NCBI RefSeq assembly: GCF_900130045.1 | Contig: NZ_FQXT01000001.1 | Span: forward strand, 310,001 to 374,000 | Origin: Leeuwenhoekiella palythoae | GTDB taxonomy: Bacteria; Bacteroidota; Bacteroidia; Flavobacteriales; Flavobacteriaceae | Length of the DNA: 64,000 bases | Direction: 5' to 3' | In this document: positions 46,397 through 55,625 of the stretch, one piece after another | How positions within the stretch are numbered: position 1 is the stretch's first letter | Layout: each line of letters opens with the position of its first letter | The notes under the pieces: generated by a model | Databases searched by the model: none | What the model saw: the letters and a program-made list of their open reading frames with translations, nothing else | Told to the model about the DNA's origin: nothing | Made by a program: the position numbers and the translations under genes

Positions 46397-48001
46397 TTAT
46401 TGCGTTACAACTGTAAAGCGATAATCTAAAGGATCTAACGCTTCAAATAACTGCGGAATCAGATTTTTTCCGTAGTGCAGATAAAACTCTGAAAAGTTGG
46501 TCACACGCTCTTGCAAGTTTTCCTGCGGAAACAATTCGTTCTGAATACTCGTAAAGCGCTTTACGTGATCACTCAATTTTTTCTTTTGTGCTTTTAACAG
46601 ACGCTTTTCTAAATGCTCTAAGCCTTTAAGTTGCTTTACTTCCTGAGCTTTTACCGCTCCTAAAAAAGAAGCATCAGTTTCTTGTGCGATGCTGTACATT
46701 GCTTCAAACTGCTTGACTAAATGTTCTTTTTGCGGAGTAAAATCAACATTAATATTTGAGATCCGTCTGATTTTTCGATTTACAAGATCATTCTGACTTA
46801 AAAATAATTCTTCAATAGAAAGATCCAGTTTTTGTAGCTTTTCTTCTTGTTTCTCGGTGATCAAAACCGCCGAATTACGCAACATCAACATAGGAAATGG
46901 AACTTCAACCTTATCAAAAAAGCTTTTCAACTCTAACCAATAAGCGATCTCTCCTCCTCCACCTATATAGGCCAGATTGGGTAAGATCACCTCTTGATAA
47001 AGCGGTCGCATTATTACATTAGGACTAAATGCTTCGGGTCGCTCGGCTAATGCTTCTAAGAGTTCGTCTTTAGAAAATGCTATGTCCGTATCATTTACAA
47101 AATACCGTCCTTCTTTCTCAATAATACGCTCTCGAATTCCTTCCGCCAGATAGAACAAGTTGATCTCCCGCGGATTCACCTGAACGCCATACCCTGCTTC
47201 TTCCAGCTTTTCAGCTTGTGTTTGCACCGCATCAAAAGCAGTTTGCGTTACCAACTCGTTTTGCATATAAGGCGCAAAAATGCGCTTTAAATCGGCATCA
47301 TCCCCATCAACGATCACCAGACCATACGCCGCAAATAATTCGTTAGCAAGGTAACGTGTAGCTTCGGTAAGCGTGTTGTGTTTCAGATAGGCATCTTCAA
47401 ACAATTTGCAAAGGTCTCGAGCCGAGTTTGTGTTTCCAAATTCAGCACAAATAAGCTCATAGATTTGCTCTAGCCCTTCAGTGTTTAATTGCCCAACCGC
47501 ACCGCTATCATTGTCGGTAGTATCCGGTCTATTCCATTGAATTTTTTTCCCGTGAATTCTAAAATAGTTGATCTCTTCAAAATCGTGATCCTCAGTTGCC
47601 ATCCAATAAACAGGAACAAAATCTTGCTCAGGATATGTTTCCTTTAGCTTTTTAGCCAAATTGATCGTACTAATGATCTTGTATAAAAAATACAACGGGC
47701 CCGTAAATAGATTGAGTTGGTGCCCGGTAGTAACCGTAAAGGTTTGTGGTTCTGACAGCAAATTGATGGCCTTCGTTACCTCGTCACTAGAATTTAGATT
47801 CTGATATTGACGGTGTAAGGCTTTTACGAGAGTTGCTCTATTTTCAGTTGAAAACTTCTTATCTGCGATCTGCTTTTTAAAATTTTCCAGATTCGGAAAA
47901 TGCCCATAAAATGATTTTAACTCCTCTTTCTGTTCCAGATAATCACAAATCAACTTTGAGTAGTAACCGGTATTTTTATAAGGTATATGCTTTACAGACA
48001 T
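46397..48001 (-). CDS. bshC: Putative cysteine ligase BshC (bacillithiol synthesis)
   Basis: The protein has about 534 residues from the ATG at 48001 (SVKHIPYKNTGYYSKLICDY). A TTG at 48016 would add five residues and is less likely. Family motifs: TVTTGHQLNLFTGPLYFLYKI split over about 90-115, VYWMATEDHDFEEI, ISNINVDFTPQKE, and a C-terminal coiled coil. BshC adds cysteine to glucosaminyl-malate, the last step to the thiol bacillithiol. It is a single gene, convergent with the pigment operon. Confidence 0.95.
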   Translation of the reverse strand: MSVKHIPYKNTGYYSKLICDYLEQKEELKSFYGHFPNLENFKKQIADKKFSTENRATLVKALHRQYQNLNSSDEVTKAINLLSEPQTFTVTTGHQLNLFTGPLYFLYKIISTINLAKKLKETYPEQDFVPVYWMATEDHDFEEINYFRIHGKKIQWNRPDTTDNDSGAVGQLNTEGLEQIYELICAEFGNTNSARDLCKLFEDAYLKHNTLTEATRYLANELFAAYGLVIVDGDDADLKRIFAPYMQNELVTQTAFDAVQTQAEKLEEAGYGVQVNPREINLFYLAEGIRERIIEKEGRYFVNDTDIAFSKDELLEALAERPEAFSPNVIMRPLYQEVILPNLAYIGGGGEIAYWLELKSFFDKVEVPFPMLMLRNSAVLITEKQEEKLQKLDLSIEELFLSQNDLVNRKIRRISNINVDFTPQKEHLVKQFEAMYSIAQETDASFLGAVKAQEVKQLKGLEHLEKRLLKAQKKKLSDHVKRFTSIQNELFPQENLQERVTNFSEFYLHYGKNLIPQLFEALDPLDYRFTVVTQ

Positions 48002-48025
48002 TGATAAAGGTTTCAAAAAAAACTG

Positions 48026-48042
48026 ATTAGGAAATTCCTAAT
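48026..48042. repeat. Palindrome upstream of bshC
   Basis: ATTAGGAA and TTCCTAAT flank one base, a perfect 17-bp palindrome 24 bases upstream of the bshC ATG. A second palindrome with the same TAGGAA/TTCCTA arms sits upstream of the gene starting at 55593. It could be an operator or a leader hairpin. The spacers differ (1 and 6 bases), so a shared protein site is doubtful. Confidence 0.4.
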
Positions 48043-48215
48043 TTATCGCAGCAAATTTTACTTTTTAAGCTATTTAAACTGCTATAATTAACAATCACAA
48101 AATGATTGCAAAACTACTAGTCTTAACTGAGTTTATGCCACAAATTTACGTTAATTCGCAGACATCACTTAATCACAATTTTAGTAGATTTACCGCTTAC
48201 TAACCCTATAATTGT

Positions 48216-50687
48216 ATGCACAAGTTTACTTATCTTTTCGCTTTTCTTTTTTCTATTCTTTCCGTAGCTCAAGACTTAAAATCACCTGAAGAATTTTTAG
48301 GGTATCAAGTTGGGACCCAATTTTCAAGACACGCAGATGTTGTGGCTTATTTTAAATATGTCGCAGAACATTCTGATTGGGTTACGTTTTATGAATATGG
48401 AAAAACCAATGAACGCAGGCCATTAACCTATGCCGTGATCACCACGCCCGAAAATCAGGCGAATATTGAAACGATACGTACCAACCAACTTAAAAATGCC
48501 GGTTTAACTGATGGAAGCGCTTCGCCGGATAAAGCGATCGTTTGGCTCAGTTATAACGTGCACGGTAACGAAGCTAGTAGCACCGAAGCTTCTATGCTTA
48601 CGCTATACAAACTTATCACCACTAAAAAAGATTGGCTGCAAAATACTGTGGTAATCATTGATCCTTGTGTCAATCCTGACGGACGCGACCGTTATGCCAA
48701 CTGGTACAATAAAGTTAAAGCTACACCGTATGACACTAATCCTGATGCGGCTGAGCATAATGAACCTTGGCCAGGCGGGCGTGCCAATCATTACCTTTTT
48801 GATCTAAACCGCGACTGGGCTTGGGCGACTCAAGTAGAGACCCAGCAACGTTTAAAAGTTTATAATAAATGGATGCCGCATATTCACGTGGATTTTCACG
48901 AACAAGGGATCAACAGTCCGTATTATTTTGCTCCCGCTGCTGAACCTTATCACGAGATCATTACGCCTTTTCAGTTTGAATTTCAGCGTGAAATAGGTAC
49001 AAATAACGCAAAATACTTTGATGAAAACGGATGGTTATTTTTTACCCGAGAAGTTTTTGACCTTCTCTACCCTAGTTACGGGGACACTTACCCGACTTAC
49101 ACGGGAACCATTGGGATGACATATGAACAAGCTGGTGGAGGCCGCGCAGGCTTAGGAATTGAAAAAGCAGACGGTACCGTTCTTACGTTAGTCGATCGTG
49201 TTGCGCATCACTTTACCACCGGACTTTCTACAGTTGAAGTTGCTGCGAAAAACGTTGACCGTCTAAATACTGAATTTAACACGTATTACAGCAATCCTGA
49301 CGTTGAGTTTAAAACATTTACGCTTACCGGTGAACTCGATCATCTCAATGCCCTTGCAGCTTTGTTAGACATTCACCAAATTGAATATTCTTTCACAGGT
49401 GCAGGTAAAGCATCAGGTACCGCTTATGGCGATGCTGATAAAACTTCGCTGAGCTACCCAAAAGCAATAACGCTAAGTACTGATCAGCCTAAAGGGAAAC
49501 TAGTTCACGTTCTGTTTGAGCCCGAAGCAGTTTTGACAACACCCCTAACCTATGATATCACCGCTTGGAGTTTACCGTATGCTTATGGTTTAGATGCTGT
49601 TGCCAGTACTAAAGGTGCATCTTCAGCTTCAGAATATGTTGCTTCATCTACTCAAAATTCAGTCTCTAAAAGCGCAGCAGGATATATTGCAAAATGGAAT
49701 AGTATGCGAGACGCACGCTTTTTAAGCGCCTTGCTTCAGGCAGGCATTAAAGTGCGGTTTACAGAAGAAGCCTTTACTAACAGTGCAGTAAATTATCCTA
49801 GCGGAAGTTTGATCATCACACGTAGCGATAATCCTTCAGAAAATTTTGACACTGATCTAGTGGCGATCGCTAATGAGTTTGAGCGCTCAATTACCGCAGT
49901 ACCTACAAGTTTTGCGACTGCAGGTCCAGACTTTGGTTCTTCTGCTGTAAAGCTTATTAATAAAGCAAAAATTGGCGTGCTTACCGGCGAGCAAACTTCT
50001 TCATTAAGCTACGGTGCTACTTGGCATTTCTTTGAGCAGCAGTTACAGTACCCTGTGACTTCTATAGATGCTTCAGATTTAGGGCGCATCAATTGGAGTG
50101 ATTATGATGTTTTAGTCTTGCCTAGCGGAAGGTATAATTTTAATGATAATGTCCTACAAGACTTAAGAGCTTGGGTACGCAGCGGCGGAAATCTAATCGC
50201 TATTGATAACGCGCTACGTGTATTTGCTAATCAGGAAGGTTTCAATCTAAAAACTGCGATCACCGAAGCGCCAAAAGACACCATCACCGCCAAAACTATC
50301 GCTTATGCAGATCGTCAAAAAGAAAGCGCTAAAAACCTGATCAGTGGTAGTATTTTTAAAACCAATATAGATACGACACATCCGTTAGCTTTTGGATACT
50401 CAGACACGTATTACAGCTTAAAAATAGGTAGCGATGCTTATGCGCTTTTAGATCGTGGTTACAATGTAGGCTATTTAGATGCTGAACCTAAACGCGTATC
50501 TGGTTTTGCAGGCGAAGCAGCTTTAAAAGATCTAAGCAACAGTTTAGTATTTGGTGTAGAACCTATGGGCCGCGGAACGATCACGTATATGGTAGACGAT
50601 CCTCTTTTTAGAGCCTTTTGGGAAAATGGAAAACTATTCTTTGCAAACGCTTTATTCCTTAATAACCCCAATAATTACAGAAAATAA
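48216..50687 (+). CDS. Exported M14-family zinc carboxypeptidase
   Basis: The 823-residue protein has a signal peptide (ending LSVAQ). The M14 zinc site is NVHGNEASS (His116, Glu119) with His228 (VDFHEQG) and a likely general-base Glu304 (MTYEQAGGG). Residues from about 600 on form a Rossmann-like region (IGVLTGEQTSSLSYG, YDVLVLPSGRYN), as in large Bacteroidota M14 proteins. It probably trims peptides in the periplasm. It is first in a three-gene operon. Confidence 0.94.
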   Translation: MHKFTYLFAFLFSILSVAQDLKSPEEFLGYQVGTQFSRHADVVAYFKYVAEHSDWVTFYEYGKTNERRPLTYAVITTPENQANIETIRTNQLKNAGLTDGSASPDKAIVWLSYNVHGNEASSTEASMLTLYKLITTKKDWLQNTVVIIDPCVNPDGRDRYANWYNKVKATPYDTNPDAAEHNEPWPGGRANHYLFDLNRDWAWATQVETQQRLKVYNKWMPHIHVDFHEQGINSPYYFAPAAEPYHEIITPFQFEFQREIGTNNAKYFDENGWLFFTREVFDLLYPSYGDTYPTYTGTIGMTYEQAGGGRAGLGIEKADGTVLTLVDRVAHHFTTGLSTVEVAAKNVDRLNTEFNTYYSNPDVEFKTFTLTGELDHLNALAALLDIHQIEYSFTGAGKASGTAYGDADKTSLSYPKAITLSTDQPKGKLVHVLFEPEAVLTTPLTYDITAWSLPYAYGLDAVASTKGASSASEYVASSTQNSVSKSAAGYIAKWNSMRDARFLSALLQAGIKVRFTEEAFTNSAVNYPSGSLIITRSDNPSENFDTDLVAIANEFERSITAVPTSFATAGPDFGSSAVKLINKAKIGVLTGEQTSSLSYGATWHFFEQQLQYPVTSIDASDLGRINWSDYDVLVLPSGRYNFNDNVLQDLRAWVRSGGNLIAIDNALRVFANQEGFNLKTAITEAPKDTITAKTIAYADRQKESAKNLISGSIFKTNIDTTHPLAFGYSDTYYSLKIGSDAYALLDRGYNVGYLDAEPKRVSGFAGEAALKDLSNSLVFGVEPMGRGTITYMVDDPLFRAFWENGKLFFANALFLNNPNNYRK

Positions 50688-50692
50688 ATACC

Positions 50693-51259
50693 TTGACTCC
50701 ACTCGAATTTAAACTTATTGAAAGCCTGATTCTCCTATTTGTTTTAGGCATTATTCGCTACGTCGTTTCAAAACTTATCGTAAGCAGATACAGGCGTGCT
50801 AATTTTGATATCACCCGCAAACAACTCACCATAAAAGTCCTGAACATTCTATTCTTTATGGTACTAGGGTTTTGTCTGGCGGTGATCTGGGGACTTTCGG
50901 GACAAGATGTAATTGCCGGAATTGGATCTGTAATTACTATTTTAGGAGTTGCCTTTTTTGCACAGTGGTCTTTGCTGTGTAATATCACTTCCGGCTTGAT
51001 TTTGTTTTTTAATCATCCGCTAAAAATTGGTGATTATGTCGAGATCGTAGATAAAGATTTCCCAATGTCAGGGCGTGTTGAGAATATTACCTTATTTTTT
51101 CTGCACCTACGGAATAAAGACAACCACGTTTATACTTTATCCAATACTATTGTTGTTCAAAAAACGATGCGTATTATGAAGCCTGAAGAGTTTTTTGAAG
51201 AGATCGAAAAATTAGAAGAAGATAAAAATACACCGGGTGCCGAAAGCGCTCTAGATTAA
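50693..51259 (+). CDS. Small MscS-type mechanosensitive channel
   Basis: The 188-residue membrane protein has three helices (about 7-25, 45-65, 70-90). After TM3 comes the MscS beta domain (LILFFNHPLKIGDYVEIVDKD, GRVENITLFFLHLRNKDN). It lacks the C-terminal alpha/beta domain of E. coli MscS, so it is a minimal form. It starts at TTG (50693), 5 bases after the M14 stop. It likely relieves turgor; a direct link to the flanking peptidases is not evident. Confidence 0.9.
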   Translation: MTPLEFKLIESLILLFVLGIIRYVVSKLIVSRYRRANFDITRKQLTIKVLNILFFMVLGFCLAVIWGLSGQDVIAGIGSVITILGVAFFAQWSLLCNITSGLILFFNHPLKIGDYVEIVDKDFPMSGRVENITLFFLHLRNKDNHVYTLSNTIVVQKTMRIMKPEEFFEEIEKLEEDKNTPGAESALD

Positions 51260-51264
51260 CTACT

Positions 51265-54123
51265 ATGAAAAATACTTTTTTATACCTATTGCTCCTGAGC
51301 TTTAGTTTTATCGCTTGTGATCAAGAGAAAAAAACTAAGCCTGAATCTAACACAACTGAAACCGAATTTAAAGTTGATTATGAAGAATATACCCTAGACA
51401 ATGGTCTGACGGTAATTTTGCATAAGGATACTTCAGATCCAGTGGTTGGTGTTGCACTCACGGCACACGTAGGATCTGCACGGGAGAAGGAAGGCCGTAC
51501 AGGTTTTGCGCATCTTTTTGAGCACTTACTTTTTCTAGAATCTGAAAATTTAGGAAAAGGTGGTCTTGACCAATTGAGCGCACGTGTAGGTGGTAGCGGC
51601 GCTAATGGCTCAACCAATAGAGATCGTACCAATTACTTTCAGACTGTGCCCAGCGATGCCCTAGAAAAAATGATTTGGGCAGAAGCTGATAAATTAGGCT
51701 ACTTTATCAATACCGTGACTGATCCTGTTTTGGCTAAAGAAAAGCAGGTCGTAAAAAACGAAAAGCGTCAAAGCTATGACAACCGCCCTTATGGTCACGA
51801 GCGTTATGTGATTCATAAAAATCTATATCCTAAGGAGCATCCTTACAACTGGCAAGTGATCGGTTCTTTAGAAGATTTGCAAAATGCAACCCTTGCCGAT
51901 GTCAAAGAATTTTACAACCGCTGGTATGTTCCTAACAACGTGACCTTGACCATTGCCGGAGATTTTGATACAACACAAACTAAAGAATGGATCCAGAAGT
52001 ATTTTGGTGAGATTCCTCGCGGCGAAGCAATAGCACCTCTCGAGAAACAAATTCCGCAGCTTACTGAAAACAAGAACTTATATTACGAAGATAATTTTGC
52101 CCGTCTGCCTCAACTTACAATGACTTGGCCGGCAACTCCGGAATACACTGAAGATTCGTATGCGCTAGAAGTTTTAACCACATACTTATCTGACGGAAAA
52201 AAAGCTCCGCTTAACACGATACTTATTGACGAACTTCAGCTAGCTTCTAACCCTAGAATGTACTACAGCGGCTCAGAACTCGCCGGAGAAATTAGCTTGA
52301 GTGTTCGCGCCAATTCAGGTGTTGATCTTGATTCGGTTAAAGTAGGAATCGATCAGGCTTTGGCTCTTTTTGAAAGTAACGGAATGACCGCAGAAGATTT
52401 GGAACGTATCAAAGCAAAACAGGAAACCCGTTTTTACAACGGCCTGAGCAGCGTTTTGGGTAAAGGATTTCAGTTGGCACAATATCAAATTTTTGCCGGA
52501 AGTCCGGGCTATATCAATGAAGATATTAAGCAGATTCAAAAAGTTAGCCTTGAAGATGTTCAGCGTGTTTATGAAGCCTACATCAAAAATAAAAATTATG
52601 TTGTAACCAGTTTTGTACCAAAAGGTGAAGCAACACTTGCCCTTGCTGACGCTCAGGAAGCTGAAGTTGTAGAAGAAAAAATTGTAAACGGCGCCGAAGA
52701 AACTTTTGATCCTTCAATTGCTGCCGAGTATGAGCGCACCCCTTCTTCTTTTGACCGCACCGTTGAGCCACCTTATGGCGAAAGTCCGCAGCTTAAAGTT
52801 CCTGAAGTTTGGGAAAAAGAATTAGAAAACGGACTCAAAATTTATGGGATAGAAAATACTGAAGTTCCGCTTATAAATTTTTCAATAACCATCGCCGGAG
52901 GTCAGATCAGCGAGCCTGAGAATCAAAGCGGCGTGGCTAATCTTACTGCAGAACTACTTACTAAAGGAACTCAAAATAAAACCACAGCGCAGTTAGAAGA
53001 AGCGCTAGATATATTAGGTGCGTCGGTACGGGTCTATGCTGGTCAAGAAGCCACAACCCTAAGCGGAACAACACTCGCACGTAATTTTGACAAAACCATG
53101 CAACTGGTGTCTGAGATGCTTTTGACTCCCCGCTGGGATGCTGAAGAATTTCAGATAGCGAAAAAGAATGTGCTCACAAGCTTAGAGCAGCAAAAAGCAG
53201 ATCCCGGCAGTATCGCTGATCTTGCTTTTGCTAAAGCGATCTACGGCCCTGATCATACACTGTCTAAGAATATTCTTGGTACAACTGCTTCAGTCGAAGC
53301 GCTAAGCCTAGAAGATGTCAAACAATTTTATGAAACCTATGCTCCTAATCTTTCCACTATTGAAGTAGTAGGTGCGCTTGATGAAAGTAGCATTACTAAT
53401 GCCTTGGCTCCATTAACCCAAGAATGGAAATCAAAAGATATTAGCGTTAAAATGCCTATTGTGCAAGCCAATTTAGAGCGTGGAATGGTGTATTTTATTG
53501 ATGTTCCCGGAGCTAAACAATCACAGTTGAGATTTGGCTATGCAGCACTTTCGGCTAAAGATCCGGATTTTCTTCCGGCGCAAATGATGAATTATCGTCT
53601 AGGTGGTGGTGGCTTTGCAAGTGAACTTACACAGATGTTGCGCGAGACCAAAGGCTACACCTATGGTGTGCGATCTAGATTTGCAGGTTCTGCCCTCCCT
53701 GGTCCCTTCATCGTGAGCAGTGGAGTTCGTAGCAATGTAACTGCAGAAAGCACGCAGCTAGTTAGAGAGATTATGCGTAGTTATGCTGAAGATTTCGATG
53801 CAGATGACTTAGAGTTGACTAAAGGCTATTTTATTAAAAGTAATGCGCGAAGTTTTGAAACTCCGTATGCAAAACTGGGCTATCTTACCGAAATCGCGAC
53901 GCTTGATTTTGAGCCTGATTATATTTTAGATCAGCAGGAAACTGTAAAAGAGATTACTCTAGATCAGATCAAAGAACTGGCAAACACCTATGCTGATCCT
54001 GAAAAACTCATCTATGTGATTGTAGGTGATGCTAAAACCCAACTTAAAAAAGTGCAGGATTTAGGACTCGAGGTGAAGTTAGTAAACCAAAATCTTGAGG
54101 CTCAAGAAGCTTTGAAGAAATAA
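51265..54123 (+). CDS. M16-family peptidase (two-domain), lipoprotein
   Basis: The 952-residue lipoprotein (FSFIACDQEK) has two M16 halves. The first keeps the inverted zinc motif HLFEH (His83, Glu86, His87) and the downstream ligand region VVKNEKRQ. The second (from about residue 510) lacks the motif and holds the conserved RETKGYTYGVRS region, as usual for the inactive half. Such pitrilysin-like proteins degrade short peptides in a closed chamber. It is the last gene of the M14-MscS-M16 operon; a strong stem-loop follows. Confidence 0.95.
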   Translation: MKNTFLYLLLLSFSFIACDQEKKTKPESNTTETEFKVDYEEYTLDNGLTVILHKDTSDPVVGVALTAHVGSAREKEGRTGFAHLFEHLLFLESENLGKGGLDQLSARVGGSGANGSTNRDRTNYFQTVPSDALEKMIWAEADKLGYFINTVTDPVLAKEKQVVKNEKRQSYDNRPYGHERYVIHKNLYPKEHPYNWQVIGSLEDLQNATLADVKEFYNRWYVPNNVTLTIAGDFDTTQTKEWIQKYFGEIPRGEAIAPLEKQIPQLTENKNLYYEDNFARLPQLTMTWPATPEYTEDSYALEVLTTYLSDGKKAPLNTILIDELQLASNPRMYYSGSELAGEISLSVRANSGVDLDSVKVGIDQALALFESNGMTAEDLERIKAKQETRFYNGLSSVLGKGFQLAQYQIFAGSPGYINEDIKQIQKVSLEDVQRVYEAYIKNKNYVVTSFVPKGEATLALADAQEAEVVEEKIVNGAEETFDPSIAAEYERTPSSFDRTVEPPYGESPQLKVPEVWEKELENGLKIYGIENTEVPLINFSITIAGGQISEPENQSGVANLTAELLTKGTQNKTTAQLEEALDILGASVRVYAGQEATTLSGTTLARNFDKTMQLVSEMLLTPRWDAEEFQIAKKNVLTSLEQQKADPGSIADLAFAKAIYGPDHTLSKNILGTTASVEALSLEDVKQFYETYAPNLSTIEVVGALDESSITNALAPLTQEWKSKDISVKMPIVQANLERGMVYFIDVPGAKQSQLRFGYAALSAKDPDFLPAQMMNYRLGGGGFASELTQMLRETKGYTYGVRSRFAGSALPGPFIVSSGVRSNVTAESTQLVREIMRSYAEDFDADDLELTKGYFIKSNARSFETPYAKLGYLTEIATLDFEPDYILDQQETVKEITLDQIKELANTYADPEKLIYVIVGDAKTQLKKVQDLGLEVKLVNQNLEAQEALKK

Positions 54124-54144
54124 AACTTTAATTAGATAGATTTG

Positions 54145-54188
54145 AAAACTATTATTGTAGTTTTATAACTGCAGTAATAGTTTTTTTT
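54145..54188 (+). terminator. Long stem-loop terminator touching the next start codon
   Basis: The outer stem AAAACTATTA/TAATAGTTTT (10 bp) and inner stem TGTAGTT/AACTGCA (7 bp, one wobble) with loop TTAT are followed by eight T in all, the last at 54188. The ATG of the next gene is at 54189. It ends the M14-MscS-M16 transcript. Confidence 0.85.
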
Positions 54189-55190
54189 ATGCATTATCGT
54201 TTCCTCTTGCTAGTAATTCTTTCGGGCTCTTTATTTGGTCAACAACGCTTAGAGGGCTATGTGTACAGTGCAAAAGACTCTACTGTTTTAGAAGCTGCTA
54301 GTATCTATTTTGATGGTACTACCGTAGGCACCATTACCAATAAAAATGGACATTACAGTATTCCGGTTCAAGAAGGCATTACGAGCCCTTTAGTGATCAC
54401 GATGATGGGCTACGCTCCTGTCTACCTTAATAAATTTGCAAATGGCGCAATGCCGCCTGTTTACCTTTCTGAAAAAACCGAAACCTTAGATCAGGTCTTT
54501 TTAGAAACCGATCCGTGGTCGAGGCAACGTAAACTTGACGTTTTCAGAACGCAATTTCTGGGGAATTCATCCGAAGCACAAAAGTGTCGCATTTTAAATG
54601 AAGATGCCTTAGGGTTGCACTACAGTCCGTCAAAACTGAAGCTTTCCGCTTGGGCTAACGAGCCGCTTATTATAGAAAATAAGCACCTGGGATACACCAT
54701 AAGATACACCCTGACTGATTTTTATGTGGCTTACGATAAAGGAAGGTCAACAGAATACCCTATTATGAATATGGTATATTACGAGGGATTCAGCTTTTTT
54801 CAAGAACTGAAAGAAAAAACACGTAGAAAATTTCTAAAGAATCGGGAAGACTCTTACAATGGCTCTGTATTGCATTTTATGCGCGCTTTGGCTCAAAAGC
54901 AATTACACGAAAATAACTTTAGAATATTTTACAAGAAGTTTGAAACCCCGCCTTACCTGCATTTTGAGTTCAGAAAAATTTTAGACCGTACTTACGTCAA
55001 ACTCGATGTAGAGACTTTAAGCATTCTCTATGACAACGCGGAGCAATCTTCAATACAAGCTAACGAAACTTTTGTCATTGATGCTTTTGGCAATCATAGC
55101 CCGCCCAGTGCTGTTATAATGAGTGGAGCAATGTCATACCGAAGGTTTGCGTTTACGCTTCCGCTAGATTATAAGCTTCAGTCTCAGTAA
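54189..55190 (+). CDS. Carboxypeptidase-regulatory-like domain exported protein
   Basis: The 333-residue protein has a signal peptide (ending SLFGQ). Residues about 20-100 form a CarboxypepD_reg-like beta-sandwich (LEGYVYSAKDSTVLEAASIYF, GTITNKNGHYSIPV). The rest (about 110-333) is unrecognised but of a type common in Bacteroidota. Such proteins are usually periplasmic or outer-membrane linked. The ATG lies directly after the T-tract of the preceding terminator. The 3' end overlaps the convergent gene by 38 bases. Confidence 0.82.
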   Translation: MHYRFLLLVILSGSLFGQQRLEGYVYSAKDSTVLEAASIYFDGTTVGTITNKNGHYSIPVQEGITSPLVITMMGYAPVYLNKFANGAMPPVYLSEKTETLDQVFLETDPWSRQRKLDVFRTQFLGNSSEAQKCRILNEDALGLHYSPSKLKLSAWANEPLIIENKHLGYTIRYTLTDFYVAYDKGRSTEYPIMNMVYYEGFSFFQELKEKTRRKFLKNREDSYNGSVLHFMRALAQKQLHENNFRIFYKKFETPPYLHFEFRKILDRTYVKLDVETLSILYDNAEQSSIQANETFVIDAFGNHSPPSAVIMSGAMSYRRFAFTLPLDYKLQSQ

Positions 55191-55593
55191 GCCCGCCTTC
55201 TACGAAGTCCTTTTTAAAAAACTCTAGGTCTTCCGCTTTGAAATAATCAAGATCTAACATTTCGCCATCGCCCAGTCCGGCATTTATGGTAAGACTTTTA
55301 TCAGTTAATTTAACCGATTTAATCGCGCTACGTTTAAAATGAACGAATTTAGATTCAGGGCTTTTAAAAGCTAAAATGTTATCATTCCATTTTATGATGG
55401 AAAAGTAATTGCCTTTATACGCTTGATAGCCAATAGTGCCTAACATAACGACGCCAACGAAGATATAACTCCAAGAAACTAAAGAAGATTCTTCATTAAA
55501 TTGTGGGATGATACCCATAATCAAGTAAAAAAGCCCGTAAACTATCAGCGCATTGCGCTGCTTTTTATGAATTTTAGATGTGATCGCTTTCAT
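55153..55593 (-). CDS. Hypothetical two-helix membrane protein with PH-like tail
   Basis: The 146-residue protein has a basic N-terminus, two membrane helices (about 15-32 and 40-58) and a soluble tail (about 60-146) with beta-strand character (NILAFKSPESKFVHFKRSAIKSVKL) that could be a PH-like domain. I do not recognise a named family. It overlaps the convergent gene's last 38 bases. A palindrome directly precedes its ATG. Confidence 0.75.
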   Translation of the reverse strand: MKAITSKIHKKQRNALIVYGLFYLIMGIIPQFNEESSLVSWSYIFVGVVMLGTIGYQAYKGNYFSIIKWNDNILAFKSPESKFVHFKRSAIKSVKLTDKSLTINAGLGDGEMLDLDYFKAEDLEFFKKDFVEGGLTETEAYNLAEA

Positions 55594-55596
55594 TTC

Positions 55597-55614
55597 TAGG
55601 AATATATATTCCTA
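55597..55614. repeat. Palindrome directly upstream of the 146-residue gene
   Basis: TAGGAATAT and ATATTCCTA form a perfect 18-bp palindrome 3 bases before the ATG at 55593. A hairpin here could hide the ribosome binding region, or it may bind a regulator. The arms match those of the palindrome upstream of bshC. Confidence 0.4.
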
Positions 55615-55625
55615 AAGATAAACTT

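Noticed and set aside
48002-48016. TTG start extending BshC by five residues
   Set aside because: The ATG at 48001 matches the family start better.
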